From the NCBI RefSeq assembly GCF_004801415.1, contig NZ_SSNX01000001.1, forward strand, positions 434,001 through 498,000: a stretch of DNA of 64,000 nucleotides, written 5' to 3'. The DNA comes from Deinococcus sp. KSM4-11. GTDB taxonomy: Bacteria > Deinococcota > Deinococci > Deinococcales > Deinococcaceae. The notes under the pieces were generated by a model. The model was not told the DNA's origin, did no database searches, and worked only from the letters and a program-made list of their open reading frames with translations. This document shows positions 1-11,960 of this stretch, piece by piece. Each line of letters opens with the position of its first letter. The first letter of the stretch is position 1. The position numbers and the translations under genes are program-made.

Positions 1-1234
1 ATCCGCTTAGGGTGGCCTCGCCCACTGGGCTGGCGGGAGTGGTCTGGTCAAGCGGATTGTCCTTGCGGTACAGCGCCAGGGTCGATGCGGTCGGCCCGGT
101 GGCAACCGTGAGCCGCACGACGTATTCCGTCCAAACGTCGCCCTGGACTGCGGCAGGGTCGGTCACGCTCAGGGCCGGGCCACCGGTGGGGGACACCAGG
201 AGCGCACTGACCTTGCCGTCGGTTCCCAGCGTGAGGCGGAACGCGCCGCCTTGCTGGCCGACCAGCCAGCCTCCCCGGCTCAAGCGATCCGCGTCCGGAC
301 GAACCCAGACGTTGATCGTGAAGGCGCCGGGCAGTGGGATGGCCGCCGTGGTCATCCCCCCCGAGGCGCTCATGGTACAGGCGGCGCTCGAGGAGGAGTT
401 GAAGCGCTCGGCCCCGTTCGCCACGCTGTAGCGATCCTGAGCCGGAGCGAAGCAGCCGCCGCCCGTGTATGTGCCGTTGCGCTTGTTGCCGCTGAAATCA
501 CGGGCCGGGGAACCGTTGGTCGTGCCGGCGTCCTGGAACACGAAGTGCGCCTGTGAGCGCGTGCCGAAGTTCGTGACCTCAAGACTGCGGGTGTCCGTGG
601 TCTGCCGTCCGGTGCTGTCTCTGGCCGTGATCTTCACGATGTAGGTGCCGCTGGCTTTGAACTCATGGGTGACGCTGAAGGAGCCAGGGGTGCTGGTGAC
701 CGTGCTGGGCGTGCTGCCACTCTCCCCCCAGTCCACGATGACGCTCTGCAGGCTGCCGCTGTGGGCGCTGGCGGTGCCGCTGACCGAGACGTGTTCGGGC
801 GTTCCCAGGATGCCGTTGACCACGTTCACGCTGTCCACGGTGGGTGCGGCTGGATCTGGGGCGGCGGTGGTCGCGGTCAGGTCGGCCGTATAGGGACTGG
901 TGCCGGCGGCGGTGGTGACTTTCAGGCGGTAGGTGTAGGCCGTGCTTGGACTCAGGCCGGTATCCGTGAATGTCGTGTCGGAGGCGGCGGGCGTGGCCAC
1001 CTGAGCGTAGGGATCGGAGCCGCTGTGGCGTTCTAGCGTGTACCCGGTCGCGCCGTCCACGGCCGACCACGCGAGATCGACGGTGGAGGTGGTCGTGGAC
1101 ACCACATGGAATCCCTGAGGTGCGGCGGGGGGAAGGGAATTGGCTGTACTGGGGCCGCACCCGCCGAGGACGCCTGTTCCGGCGAGGGCGATGAGGGCAG
1201 CGCTGATCTGGCGGATCGGGGATCGGTGCGTCAT
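1..1234 (-). CDS. Exported lipoprotein with FN3, PKD-like and LamG-like modules (partial, C-terminus off the left edge)
   Basis: The gene starts at ATG 1234 with GGAG six bases upstream and runs leftward out of the window, giving 411 codons so far. A short signal peptide ends in a lipobox L23-G-G-C26, so the product should be lipid-anchored outside the cytoplasm. Residues about 38-120 read as a fibronectin type III domain, about 130-212 as a PKD-like beta sandwich (the VDWGES stretch), and from about 218 a concanavalin/LamG-like module begins. Such domain strings bind surfaces or glycans, but no catalytic motif is visible, so the role is unknown. It diverges from the small gene at 1424. Confidence 0.8.
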   Translation of the reverse strand, partial: MTHRSPIRQISAALIALAGTGVLGGCGPSTANSLPPAAPQGFHVVSTTTSTVDLAWSAVDGATGYTLERHSGSDPYAQVATPAASDTTFTDTGLSPSTAYTYRLKVTTAAGTSPYTADLTATTAAPDPAAPTVDSVNVVNGILGTPEHVSVSGTASAHSGSLQSVIVDWGESGSTPSTVTSTPGSFSVTHEFKASGTYIVKITARDSTGRQTTDTRSLEVTNFGTRSQAHFVFQDAGTTNGSPARDFSGNKRNGTYTGGGCFAPAQDRYSVANGAERFNSSSSAACTMSASGGMTTAAIPLPGAFTINVWVRPDADRLSRGGWLVGQQGGAFRLTLGTDGKVSALLVSPTGGPALSVTDPAAVQGDVWTEYVVRLTVATGPTASTLALYRKDNPLDQTTPASPVGEATLSG

Positions 1235-1388
1235 GGAGGTCTCCGGGTGAGGCGAGATCGGGGGCCGCAGGGGCAGGTCGTGGCGATGGAGTGGAGCCGG
1301 ACGCGCTGATCGTACGGCGGCGACCTGCTCTCTGGATGGATGCTGGGTGAAGGGCCTCAACGGGTGCTGCCCCGTAGCTGGCGGGAAC

Positions 1389-1417
1389 GTGACAATTCAT
1401 AAATCACGGCATAAAAT
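1389..1417 (+). promoter_or_regulatory. Promoter of the 90-residue gene, leaderless
   Basis: A -35 box GTGACA (1389-1394) is followed by a 17-nt spacer and the -10 box TAAAAT (1412-1417). The ATG lies 6 nt further on, so the transcript should begin at or next to the start codon. Confidence 0.7.
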
Positions 1418-1423
1418 TCTGTT

Positions 1424-1696
1424 ATGAGCGAAACGCCCCTGGCCCCTCTGCTGCTGCTCCATGTTCCGGCCGGACATGAGATCGATCCCCAGGCGCTGGA
1501 CGCCCTGAAGGCCTACGCCGGCGAGCAATACGGGGCGTCCGTGCTGATCAACCCGCGCCTCCTGCCCAAGAGTGACCACCGGCCCCTGCTCCTGGGCCAC
1601 TGGGGCCGCACCCTGCCCGGGCAGGTGCTGGCGGAACTGGAGCCGTTGATCGCCTGCGTGTTCTTCAACCTCGACTGGCTGGCCGATGTCATCTGA
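1424..1696 (+). CDS. Small protein of unknown function, 90 residues
   Basis: Not recognised. The product is a compact soluble-looking protein with a hydrophobic N-terminal strand (LAPLLLLHV), a polar middle with an LPKSDHRP stretch and an aromatic hydrophobic C-terminus (CVFFNLDWLADVI). There is no signal peptide or clear transmembrane helix. It stands alone, divergent from the lipoprotein at 1-1234. A good sigma70-type promoter placed exactly for leaderless translation supports it as a real gene. Confidence 0.7.
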   Translation: MSETPLAPLLLLHVPAGHEIDPQALDALKAYAGEQYGASVLINPRLLPKSDHRPLLLGHWGRTLPGQVLAELEPLIACVFFNLDWLADVI

Positions 1697-1981
1697 ACTG
1701 AATGTGCTGCTCAGACGTTTCCTCTGGAGGACACCACAGGCCATACCACTTTTCTGAGCCATAGTAGTGGTCTGCTCAGGCGACAGGCGCCCGTGCTCCC
1801 GACCGTGGGTTGCATATCGTAGGCGTCAGGGTTTCGAGCCATCCTTGACAGCGACCAGGCGGAGCAGTTGGTGAAAAGGTATGAACCTGTCTATCGATTT
1901 CACTGGGTTCCGGATGACGTTCAGATGAAATCTGGACTCTATCTTCGTCTGGAACACTCTCACCCTGTCCGAAGGAGACCC

Positions 1982-4900
1982 ATGCGCCCACCATTCGTTC
2001 TAGCCCTGTCCTGCACCCTGCTTGTGGCCGCGTGCAGCAGCGCTCCCACCTCCGCTCCAGCCCAGACCGCGTCGTCACCGGCTGTCATCGCCCAGGCGAA
2101 CAAGGTCGCCGTGCTGAGCGTCGCCACCGCGCCCGAAGTGAAGTATGTGCAGGCTGTGCTGACGCCCACCAAGAAGGGCGATCCTCAGACACTCACCTCG
2201 GCCCCGGCCGACGGCATGGCCATCTTCCAGGTCAATGACGTCGCCAACGCGGACTACACCGCCGTGATCAGCGCCTACGACAATCAGGATCGGCTGGTGA
2301 TGCTGTACGAGGGCACGAGCACCGTGGCCCTCAAGAAAGGCAGTGCGACCCAGGCTCCCGCACCCAAGCGTGTCACGGCGACCGTCACGGTCAACGCCAC
2401 ACCGACCCAGGCCGTCTCCACGACCTTCACGGCCACGCTGGGCGGAACCACCCTGCCCATGACCGTCAGTGGGGGCGTGGCCACCGTCACCTTCCCTGCT
2501 CAGCCCACCGCCCGCGGCCTGACCGTGAGCGTGACCGGCAGCACCAGCGACGGTCAGACCAGCCAGAGCGGATCCGCAACCTTCAACCTCACGAAGGGCG
2601 GCGCGACCGTTCCCGTCACGCTCGGCGCCCAGCCCATCTGCGCCATCGTGCCCACCACGCCCATTCCGGCCATCCAGGGCCGGGGCGACGCCAGCCCCCT
2701 GACGGGCCAGAGCGTGACCGTGCGCGGTATCGTCACCGCCGACTACCAGAGCGGCCTGAAGGGCTTCATGCTCCAGGATCCGAAGGGAGATGCGGATCCC
2801 GCGACCAGCGACGGCGTGTTCGTGTTCACCGGCACGGCTCCACAGACCGTCGCGGTCGGCGATACCGTGCAGTTCAGCGGGAACGTCAAGGAATTCGGCA
2901 CGGCCCCCAACACCCTGACTGAACTCGACACCCTGACGAATTTCACGAAGTGCAACTCGGGTCAGGTCATCAAGCCCACCCAGATCAGCGCGCCCTTCGG
3001 CAGCCTGGAACGGTACGAGGGCATGCTCGTCACGTACCCCGGCACGCTGACCGTCACGAACAACTTCACCTATGGCCGGTACGGCGAACTCGGGCTGTCC
3101 GCCATCGGCCGGCAGTTCAATCCGACCAACGGCAACAGCGCCACGCTGCCCGGCCTCGATGAACTGACCGCCAACCTTATTACCCTGGACGACGGCATCA
3201 GCGCCCAGAATCCAAACCCGCTGGCCTACCTGAGCAGCGCGAACACCCGCCGTACGGGCGACACGGTCACCGGCCTGACCGGCACGCTCACGTACGCCAA
3301 TGGGGCGTACAAGATCGAACCCGTCGGCACCGTGCCCTTCGTGGATGCCAATCCCCAGCCGGCGACTCCCGCGCCGGTCGGCGGCACCCTGAAAGTCGCG
3401 GGCGCGAATGTCCTGAATTACTTCAATACCTTCGGCGGCGCGAACGACCGCGGTGCCGACAGCGATTACGAATTCCAGCGCCAGCGCACCAAGGTGTTCA
3501 ACGCCCTCCACGGCCTCGACGCCGATATCGTCACCCTGATGGAGGTCGAGAACAACGGCGACAGCGCGCTGAACACCCTCGTCAGCGGCCTGAACGCCAC
3601 CTACGGCAGCGAGGTCTACAAGGCCATCCAGACCGGCGTGATCGGCACCGACGCCATCAAGGTCGCCATGCTCTACAAGCCCGCCAGTGTCACCCCGCTG
3701 GGCTCGTACGTCATCGACAACAACAGTGTCTACTCCCGCCCGCCCCTCGCCCAGACCTTCCAGAAGATCGGCGGCGGCACCCTGACCGTTGTCGCCAACC
3801 ACCTCAAGAGCAAGGGAAGCTGCCCCACCAGCGGCGACGTGGACACCGGTCAGGGCTGCTGGAATCAGCTCCGCGTCCAGCAGGCCCAGGCGCTCCTGAA
3901 CTTCGTGGGTACCCTGAAAACACGCGTGAACGATCAGGACGTCCTGTTGATGGGTGATTTCAACGCCTACGGTGCGGAAGACCCGATCACCACCCTGACT
4001 GGCGGCGGCTTCGTCAGCGAGAACCTCCGCATTCCTGCCCCCGACCGGTACTCCTACCAGTTCGGCGGACTGTTCGGGTACCTTGACCACGCCCTGGCCA
4101 GCAGCAGCCTCGACAGTCAGATCACGGGCATCACCGAGTGGCACATCAACGCCGACGAACCCACCATCGCCGACTACAACGTCGAGTTCAAGAACACCAT
4201 GGGCTGCACCGCCAGCACCTGCCTGGGCGTCGACCTGTACAACCCGGCCACGCCCTTCCGCGCCAGCGACCATGACCCGGTGCTCGTCGGCCTGAACCTC
4301 GTGCAGGACTCGCCTACCAATCCCACCGAACCCCTGACCGTCACTGCCACCGGCAACGCCTCGGTCACAGTTGGACAGCCGTACAGTCTCAGCGTCGGCG
4401 TGACCGGCACTCCCGATAGCACCATCGTCACCTGGGGCGATGGCAACAGCAGCCCCGTGACCAGCAGCCCGATCCAGCACACCTACACCACCCCTGGCGC
4501 GTTCACCATCACCGTGACTGCCACGCGCGGCGCGGAAACGAAGACCGCCACGCAGGCCGTGAATGTTACGCCCGTGTCCACGGGCACCGGCAAGCTCGTG
4601 ATCAGCCAGATCTTCGGGGCGGGTGGGAATGCAGGTGCCACCTTCACGAATGATTTCATCGAGATCTTCAATGCGGGCAAGGCCGCAATCAATCTGAACG
4701 GGTATTCCGTTCAGTATGGCAGCAGCACGGCGACGGCTTTCACCAGCGTCACGATCCTGCCCGACTACGTTCTCCAGCCGGGCCAGTATTACCTCGTGCA
4801 TGAGGCCAAAGGAACCGGCGGCACCGTGACGCCTGTTGCCGATACAACAGGAACGATTGCCATGTCCGGCACGGCGGGCCAGGTTCTGATCGCCCAGCAG

Positions 4901-5086
4901 ACCACCGGTGTCAGCAGCAAGGATGCATCGGCGGTCGTCGACTACGTCATGTATTCGGGTCAGTCCTCCACGGCCAGTGCCAGCCGCACCGGCAACGGCT
5001 GCTCCGACACTGACACGGCCGCCGATTTCACGGTAGGCCCGGTCAGTCCCCGCAACACCTCCACCCCCCTGAACGTCTGCCCCTGA
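1982..5086 (+). CDS. ExeM/NucH-family extracellular nuclease, lipoprotein with PKD and lamin-tail domains
   Basis: The start is ATG 1982, with GGAG about 6 nt upstream, giving 1034 residues; an upstream in-frame GTG would destroy the signal peptide. The lipobox is V15-A-A-C18. Residues about 223-300 resemble the OB-like domain found before the nuclease domain in this family. Residues about 468-775 are an endonuclease/exonuclease/phosphatase domain with LMEVEN, ANHLKSKG, LMGDFNAYG and RASDHDPV, the metal and phosphate ligands. A PKD-like domain (about 786-850) and a lamin-tail domain (about 870-1030) follow. By family it degrades extracellular DNA, which could serve nutrition, biofilm turnover or clearing of DNA fragments. 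It ends at a strong hairpin. Confidence 0.9.
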   Translation: MRPPFVLALSCTLLVAACSSAPTSAPAQTASSPAVIAQANKVAVLSVATAPEVKYVQAVLTPTKKGDPQTLTSAPADGMAIFQVNDVANADYTAVISAYDNQDRLVMLYEGTSTVALKKGSATQAPAPKRVTATVTVNATPTQAVSTTFTATLGGTTLPMTVSGGVATVTFPAQPTARGLTVSVTGSTSDGQTSQSGSATFNLTKGGATVPVTLGAQPICAIVPTTPIPAIQGRGDASPLTGQSVTVRGIVTADYQSGLKGFMLQDPKGDADPATSDGVFVFTGTAPQTVAVGDTVQFSGNVKEFGTAPNTLTELDTLTNFTKCNSGQVIKPTQISAPFGSLERYEGMLVTYPGTLTVTNNFTYGRYGELGLSAIGRQFNPTNGNSATLPGLDELTANLITLDDGISAQNPNPLAYLSSANTRRTGDTVTGLTGTLTYANGAYKIEPVGTVPFVDANPQPATPAPVGGTLKVAGANVLNYFNTFGGANDRGADSDYEFQRQRTKVFNALHGLDADIVTLMEVENNGDSALNTLVSGLNATYGSEVYKAIQTGVIGTDAIKVAMLYKPASVTPLGSYVIDNNSVYSRPPLAQTFQKIGGGTLTVVANHLKSKGSCPTSGDVDTGQGCWNQLRVQQAQALLNFVGTLKTRVNDQDVLLMGDFNAYGAEDPITTLTGGGFVSENLRIPAPDRYSYQFGGLFGYLDHALASSSLDSQITGITEWHINADEPTIADYNVEFKNTMGCTASTCLGVDLYNPATPFRASDHDPVLVGLNLVQDSPTNPTEPLTVTATGNASVTVGQPYSLSVGVTGTPDSTIVTWGDGNSSPVTSSPIQHTYTTPGAFTITVTATRGAETKTATQAVNVTPVSTGTGKLVISQIFGAGGNAGATFTNDFIEIFNAGKAAINLNGYSVQYGSSTATAFTSVTILPDYVLQPGQYYLVHEAKGTGGTVTPVADTTGTIAMSGTAGQVLIAQQTTGVSSKDASAVVDYVMYSGQSSTASASRTGNGCSDTDTAADFTVGPVSPRNTSTPLNVCP

Positions 5087-5105
5087 TTCCACTCCATCCA
5101 CATTC

Positions 5106-5138
5106 AACGGACGGCCAATTCCTGGGCCGTCCGTTTCC
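5106..5138. terminator. Intrinsic terminator after the nuclease gene
   Basis: An 11-bp perfect stem, AACGGACGGCC (5106-5116) with GGCCGTCCGTT (5125-5135), encloses an 8-nt loop and is followed by a short T run. Confidence 0.8.
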
Positions 5139-5165
5139 TGTTAGCCTCGCTGGCGTGATTCAGCC

Positions 5166-5929
<764 letters not shown>

Positions 5930-5933
<4 letters not shown>

Positions 5934-6220
5934 GCGCCCCGGAGACCCGGCCCACCGGCAGGGACGAGAACCCGGAGCTGGCCGGGTTGCCGCACTGGCT
6001 GTATCCGGCGGGATTCTGGGTCGCCGTGGCGCTGCTGGCGGTCGGGGTGCTGCTGCCGGGACTGGCTGCCGTGGGCGTGATCTGGGTGGCTGCCGTCCCG
6101 GTGCTCGCAGCCGTGTGGGTGGCCCTGGCCGGGTGGCGGCTGGATCGCCGGCTGAGTGTGGCGGCGCTGTTCGCCCTGGGCGGGCTGGTGCTGGTGTTCA
6201 TCGTCAAGCAGTTCATCTGA
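5930..6220 (+). CDS. DUF1634-like small membrane protein
   Basis: A 96-residue protein starting at GTG 5930 inside the previous gene's stop (GTGA overlap), so translation is probably coupled. After a polar N-terminus of about 25 residues come three predicted membrane helices, the last ending in [11 protein letters not shown]1634 proteins are often encoded directly after TauE/SafE exporters, so I infer the same pair here; the sequence match itself is only by overall form. The likely role is as an accessory subunit of the exporter. Confidence 0.65.
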
Positions 6221-6227
6221 CGGAACG

Positions 6228-6243
6228 CGGCCGAACCCGGCCG
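6228..6243. terminator. Possible terminator between convergent genes
   Basis: CGGCCG (6228-6233) pairs with CGGCCG (6238-6243) around an AACC tetraloop. It sits exactly between the ends of two convergent genes but has no T run. Confidence 0.35.
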
Positions 6244-6244
6244 G

Positions 6245-6886
6245 TCACTTCTTGCAGGTCAGGTCAATCCGGAAACTGGGATCCTTCACGCTGTACTTCA
6301 GCGGGGTGCTCGCCACGCCCTGCGGATCGATGGGCACGACCAGCTTCACAGGCTGGCCCGCCGCGCCGTCGGTCGGGAAGTCGATGGTGCCAGTGTGGGC
6401 CTCGCCGGGCAGGAAGGCGTGGTCGCTCAGGTCGAGGAAGGTGCCGGCCGTCAGGGTCTTGCCGCTTTCCAGTTGCAGGCCCACGCCGCCCAGGCCGCTG
6501 CCGCTCAGGCTGTAGCCGCCGACCGTCGAGCCGTTGCGCACCTCCACCTTCGCGTGCCACGCGTCGCCGCCGCCGGAGACGTCCAGCACCTTCAGGCGCC
6601 ACACGCCGTTGAACAGCTGCTGGTTCATGCACCCGGCGACCGCCGCCAGCTGATCTGCGCCGCCCAGTGGGGCCAGACTTACCACGCTGCCCTTCACGCT
6701 CACGGCGATTCCGGCGGCCTTCAGGGCATCTGAACTGATGTAGGTCTTGCCGCCCTGCACGATGGCGCTGCCGGGCACGGGTTTTCCCTGCCACTGAATG
6801 GTGTACGTCGTGGCGGCCAGGGCCACGCTGAGGCCCAGGGCTCCGGCCAGGAGCAGGGTGGGGTGAAGGGATCGGCCTGTGTTCAT
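6245..6886 (-). CDS. Secreted protein with a copper-amine-oxidase-N-like stalk motif
   Basis: The start is ATG 6886 behind AGGAGG with ideal spacing, giving 213 residues. A signal peptide (about residues 1-25, LLLAGALGLSVALAATTY) is followed by a segment GGKTYISSDALKAAGIAV, which resembles the stalk domain first described at the N-terminus of copper amine oxidases and common in secreted Gram-positive and Deinococcus proteins. The rest is beta-rich with two cysteines, one mid-protein and one at LTCKK, that could form a disulfide. No catalytic motif is visible. The gene at 59502-60299 encodes a protein of similar architecture. Confidence 0.75.
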   Translation of the reverse strand: MNTGRSLHPTLLLAGALGLSVALAATTYTIQWQGKPVPGSAIVQGGKTYISSDALKAAGIAVSVKGSVVSLAPLGGADQLAAVAGCMNQQLFNGVWRLKVLDVSGGGDAWHAKVEVRNGSTVGGYSLSGSGLGGVGLQLESGKTLTAGTFLDLSDHAFLPGEAHTGTIDFPTDGAAGQPVKLVVPIDPQGVASTPLKYSVKDPSFRIDLTCKK

Positions 6887-6961
6887 GATGACCTCCTGGG
6901 ATGGTGCTGCCATCAGGATGCGAGGCTGGCCATGAACGGTTCGTGATCACTTCCGCCCCCT

Positions 6962-6967
6962 TACCAT
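6962..6967 (+). promoter_or_regulatory. -10 box, leaderless start of the phosphotransferase gene
   Basis: TACCAT lies exactly 6 nt before the GTG at 6974. Confidence 0.6.
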
Positions 6968-6973
6968 CATGGC

Positions 6974-7897
6974 GTGATCCTTTCAGAGTGGACGCCCGAG
7001 CAGGTCGCGCGGCGCCTGACGGCCCGCTGGCCGGAACTGTCGGGCCAGCCGGTCGCGCTGCTGGGGGAGGGCAGTGACCACCGGGCGTACGCGGTCGGTT
7101 CGGCGTGGGTCTTCCGCGTGCCGAAATACGCGGGCCAGGGAGGATCGCTCATCCGGGAGGCCCGGCTGCTGGCGTGGCTGGACGGCCGCCTCCCGCTCCC
7201 GGTGCCCGCGCCTCGGTTCGTCGCGGAACCGTCCGACGTGTTTCCGGAGGGCATCGTGGGGGCCACGCGGCTGTCTGGGCGTTCCAGGCTCGAGGTCACG
7301 CTGCCCGACGGCCTGGGACACGCTCTGGGGGCGTTCCTGCACGTTCTGCACGGTCTGGATGGAGTGGATTCAGGTCTGCCTGTGGATCACGACCCGCTGG
7401 GTGCCGAGTGGCAGGAAGCTGCGATGGCCGATCTGGACGTCGCGGTGCAGGCTGGGCTCCTGGCGCGGCCGGAGCCCTGGGACGCTGTCCTCGCTGCCCC
7501 ACCACCGCTGGATCTCCCGCGCCTGAGCGTGATCCACGGGGATTTCGCGGCGGAACACGTGCTGCTCGGCCCGGCGGGCACGGTGACGGGCGTGATCGAC
7601 TGGACAGACGCAGTGCTGGGCGATCCGGCGCGTGATCTGGCCGGACTGATCCACTGGGGGGGCCAAGCCCTGCTGAATGAAGCGCTGGACGGCTATGGTG
7701 CGGTGGAGGCCGCTGTGGTGCGGCGTGCGGCGTGGTTCGCGCTGTGCCGTGCGCTGGCCGATCTGGCGTTCGGCGTGCAGGAGGAACGGGGTGAGTATGT
7801 CCAGGGTGGGCTGGCGGCGCTGGCTCACCTGTCGGCCAGCTTCGCCGCAGAGCTGGACGTGCCGGATACGGTGGACAAACCCGCCCCATCCCCCTAA
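6974..7897 (+). CDS. Mph-like aminoglycoside/macrolide phosphotransferase family protein
   Basis: A 307-residue protein-kinase-like small-molecule kinase. The catalytic loop is H188-G-D190-FAAEHVLL and the metal-binding segment VIDWTDAVLGDPARDLAGL. The family's usual Asn in the loop is His here, as in macrolide 2'-phosphotransferases (Mph), and the IDW-D-GDPA spacing also fits that branch. It could phosphorylate a macrolide-like compound or an unrelated metabolite; chromosomal Deinococcus copies are not proof of resistance. It starts at GTG 6974 from a leaderless promoter. The next gene begins 44 nt downstream with its own Shine-Dalgarno sequence. Confidence 0.75.
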   Translation: MILSEWTPEQVARRLTARWPELSGQPVALLGEGSDHRAYAVGSAWVFRVPKYAGQGGSLIREARLLAWLDGRLPLPVPAPRFVAEPSDVFPEGIVGATRLSGRSRLEVTLPDGLGHALGAFLHVLHGLDGVDSGLPVDHDPLGAEWQEAAMADLDVAVQAGLLARPEPWDAVLAAPPPLDLPRLSVIHGDFAAEHVLLGPAGTVTGVIDWTDAVLGDPARDLAGLIHWGGQALLNEALDGYGAVEAAVVRRAAWFALCRALADLAFGVQEERGEYVQGGLAALAHLSASFAAELDVPDTVDKPAPSP

Positions 7898-7941
7898 ACT
7901 TGAACCGAGTCTAATTTTGTACATCCCCACGGGAGGCCCTT

Positions 7942-10287
<2,346 letters not shown>

Positions 10288-10290
10288 GGC

Positions 10291-10779
10291 ATGGCAGACG
10301 GCATCGTTGTGGCACAGCTTATCGAGGTGACCTGGGACAAAGCCCAGCGTCACGCTCTTCGGGCGACCCGACGAAACCAATTGCCCGATTCCCTCCCTCT
10401 CTTGAGCTTTCAACGGGAGACAGAGGCTGAAATCGTCGTTCACAGCGTTCACATTGACCGGAACGGAACAGGTACAGAGACCATGTCTCAATATCACCGT
10501 CCGGGGCTGGCAAATCTGCAACATGTAGAGCTGAACGTTGAAGACAATGTGCTTCATGTGCTTTGCCGACCGGATCTGAAGTGGACAGAGATTCCGAGAC
10601 CTCAATTGACTATTGCCACCGGTCAGTGGGGGAGGGTGATCGTCGAAGAAGGTGGTGCCACGGCTGGCTATCGTAAGATCACTCATAATATTGGCTATTT
10701 CGAAGTGATTGACCCATTGGTCTTCGCTACTCAGCCTTCTGTGCGTGAGTGGCGTGATTCCCATAGGCTAATGCGATGA
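10291..10779 (+). CDS. Unknown protein A, paralog of the protein at 11953-12456
   Basis: Not recognised. 162 residues with no signal peptide or membrane helix. It begins 3 nt after fadN and its stop overlaps the next start (ATGA), so it is translated as part of the operon. By eye it aligns end to end with the protein encoded at 11953: shared W-K-x-x-R near residue 16, NQLPDSL/AQLPREL, VHSV/VHHR, VLCRP/VLLRP and the core [16 protein letters not shown]. Base composition is clearly less GC-rich than fadN. The paralogous pair flanking a hydrolase suggests a lineage-specific cassette of unknown role. Confidence 0.75.
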   Translation: MADGIVVAQLIEVTWDKAQRHALRATRRNQLPDSLPLLSFQRETEAEIVVHSVHIDRNGTGTETMSQYHRPGLANLQHVELNVEDNVLHVLCRPDLKWTEIPRPQLTIATGQWGRVIVEEGGATAGYRKITHNIGYFEVIDPLVFATQPSVREWRDSHRLMR

Positions 10780-11960
10780 TCGACCGTCCTTCCCTTCGCG
10801 ACCAACTCCGTTCCGTCCGCAAACGCCGCGTGCTCGCGTGGGCCGGGGTGGCGTATGCCGGACTGGTGCTGGCCGGCGCGTTCATCGGAGCGGAGATCAC
10901 GCTGCGCTCCAAGACGCGCTGGGTGAAAGGGGTGTTCGTTCCGGTCGGGCGACGGGGCGACGACGTGTTCCTCCCGGCCAGTGTCGAGACCCTGTCGCGC
11001 GGGCCGTTGGGGCTCGTGCCACTCCTGCCGAACCGGGGCCACGCCGTCCTGGGACGGCACCAGATGGCCGGAACGGTCGTGAAGCGGCCCATCCTGCAAC
11101 AGCGCGGCACGCTGCCGAACGGAGCGCTCGCGTGGGTCTCCACCTACGTGTACAACGGCACCCCCGCGCAACTCGGTGTTTCCTACCGGGACGCGGTCGT
11201 CCGCACTCCTGTGGGAGACATGCCCGCATGGCACGTTCCAGCCGTGAAGGGCGACAGCGACTCCATCGCCATCGTCATCCACGGACACGGAGGGCAGCGG
11301 GCGCAGGCGCTGCGGATGCTGCCCGCCCTGCTGCGCTCCGGCGTGGGCGCGTTGTTCGTCACGTTCCGCAACGCCTTCGGCGCCCCGCAGGTCGGCAAGG
11401 GCTACCTGACGCTGGGCGACGTGGAAGCCGAGGACGTCCTGGCGGCGCTCCACTGGGCGCAGGATGCCGGATACAAGCGGGCCGTCCTGTACGGCTTTTC
11501 CATGGGCGGCAACATCGCCCTCAGCGTCCTGGGCGACCGGCACCGCCCCTACCCGATTCCCGTGGTGGGCGTCATGCTCGATTCGCCCGCACTCGACTGG
11601 CGGGCGACCATCCGCTGGAACGCGCAGCGCTTCGGGCTGCCGAAACTCGTCGCGCAGCACGTCGGTACGTTCACGCAGTGGGTCGTCACGCGCCGCAGCG
11701 GGCAGGACTTCGACACGGTGGATCAGATCAGGGCGGCCCCCACCTTTGACGTCCCGATCCTGATGTGGCACGGCACCCGTGACCGCACCATTCCCATCGA
11801 TCAGGCCGAGGCGCTCGCCGCCGCCCGCCCCGACCTGATCGACTACCACCGCGTGGAAGGCGCCAAGCACATCCGCACCTGGAACATCGACCCGAAAGCG
11901 TACGACGCCCAGTTGGAAGCCTTCATCGAGAAAGTGTTGCCGGGGGTGAAGCGTGACTGA
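10776..11960 (+). CDS. Membrane-anchored alpha/beta hydrolase
   Basis: A 394-residue serine hydrolase. An N-terminal membrane helix (about residues 20-42, VLAWAGVAYAGLVLAGAFIGA) would hold the catalytic domain outside or at the membrane. The oxyanion region is HGHGGQRAQALRM, the nucleophile elbow GFSMGG has Ser242, the acid lies in MWHGTRDRTIP and the catalytic His in GAKHIRTW. The fold resembles BAAT/peptidase S9-like hydrolases; the substrate is unknown, and an acyl ester or thioester would fit the fad context. It overlaps both neighbours (4 nt upstream, 8 nt downstream). Confidence 0.82.
   Translation: MIDRPSLRDQLRSVRKRRVLAWAGVAYAGLVLAGAFIGAEITLRSKTRWVKGVFVPVGRRGDDVFLPASVETLSRGPLGLVPLLPNRGHAVLGRHQMAGTVVKRPILQQRGTLPNGALAWVSTYVYNGTPAQLGVSYRDAVVRTPVGDMPAWHVPAVKGDSDSIAIVIHGHGGQRAQALRMLPALLRSGVGALFVTFRNAFGAPQVGKGYLTLGDVEAEDVLAALHWAQDAGYKRAVLYGFSMGGNIALSVLGDRHRPYPIPVVGVMLDSPALDWRATIRWNAQRFGLPKLVAQHVGTFTQWVVTRRSGQDFDTVDQIRAAPTFDVPILMWHGTRDRTIPIDQAEALAAARPDLIDYHRVEGAKHIRTWNIDPKAYDAQLEAFIEKVLPGVKRD

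Noticed and set aside
2075..5107. A 1010-codon open frame on the minus strand opposite the nuclease gene
   Set aside because: It is the mirror of a GC-rich gene: its protein is low-complexity Gly/Arg/Ala with no domain, whereas the plus strand has clear catalytic motifs and a lipobox. Long antisense frames opposite fadN, ppsA, metG, dxs and EF-G2 were dropped for the same reason.
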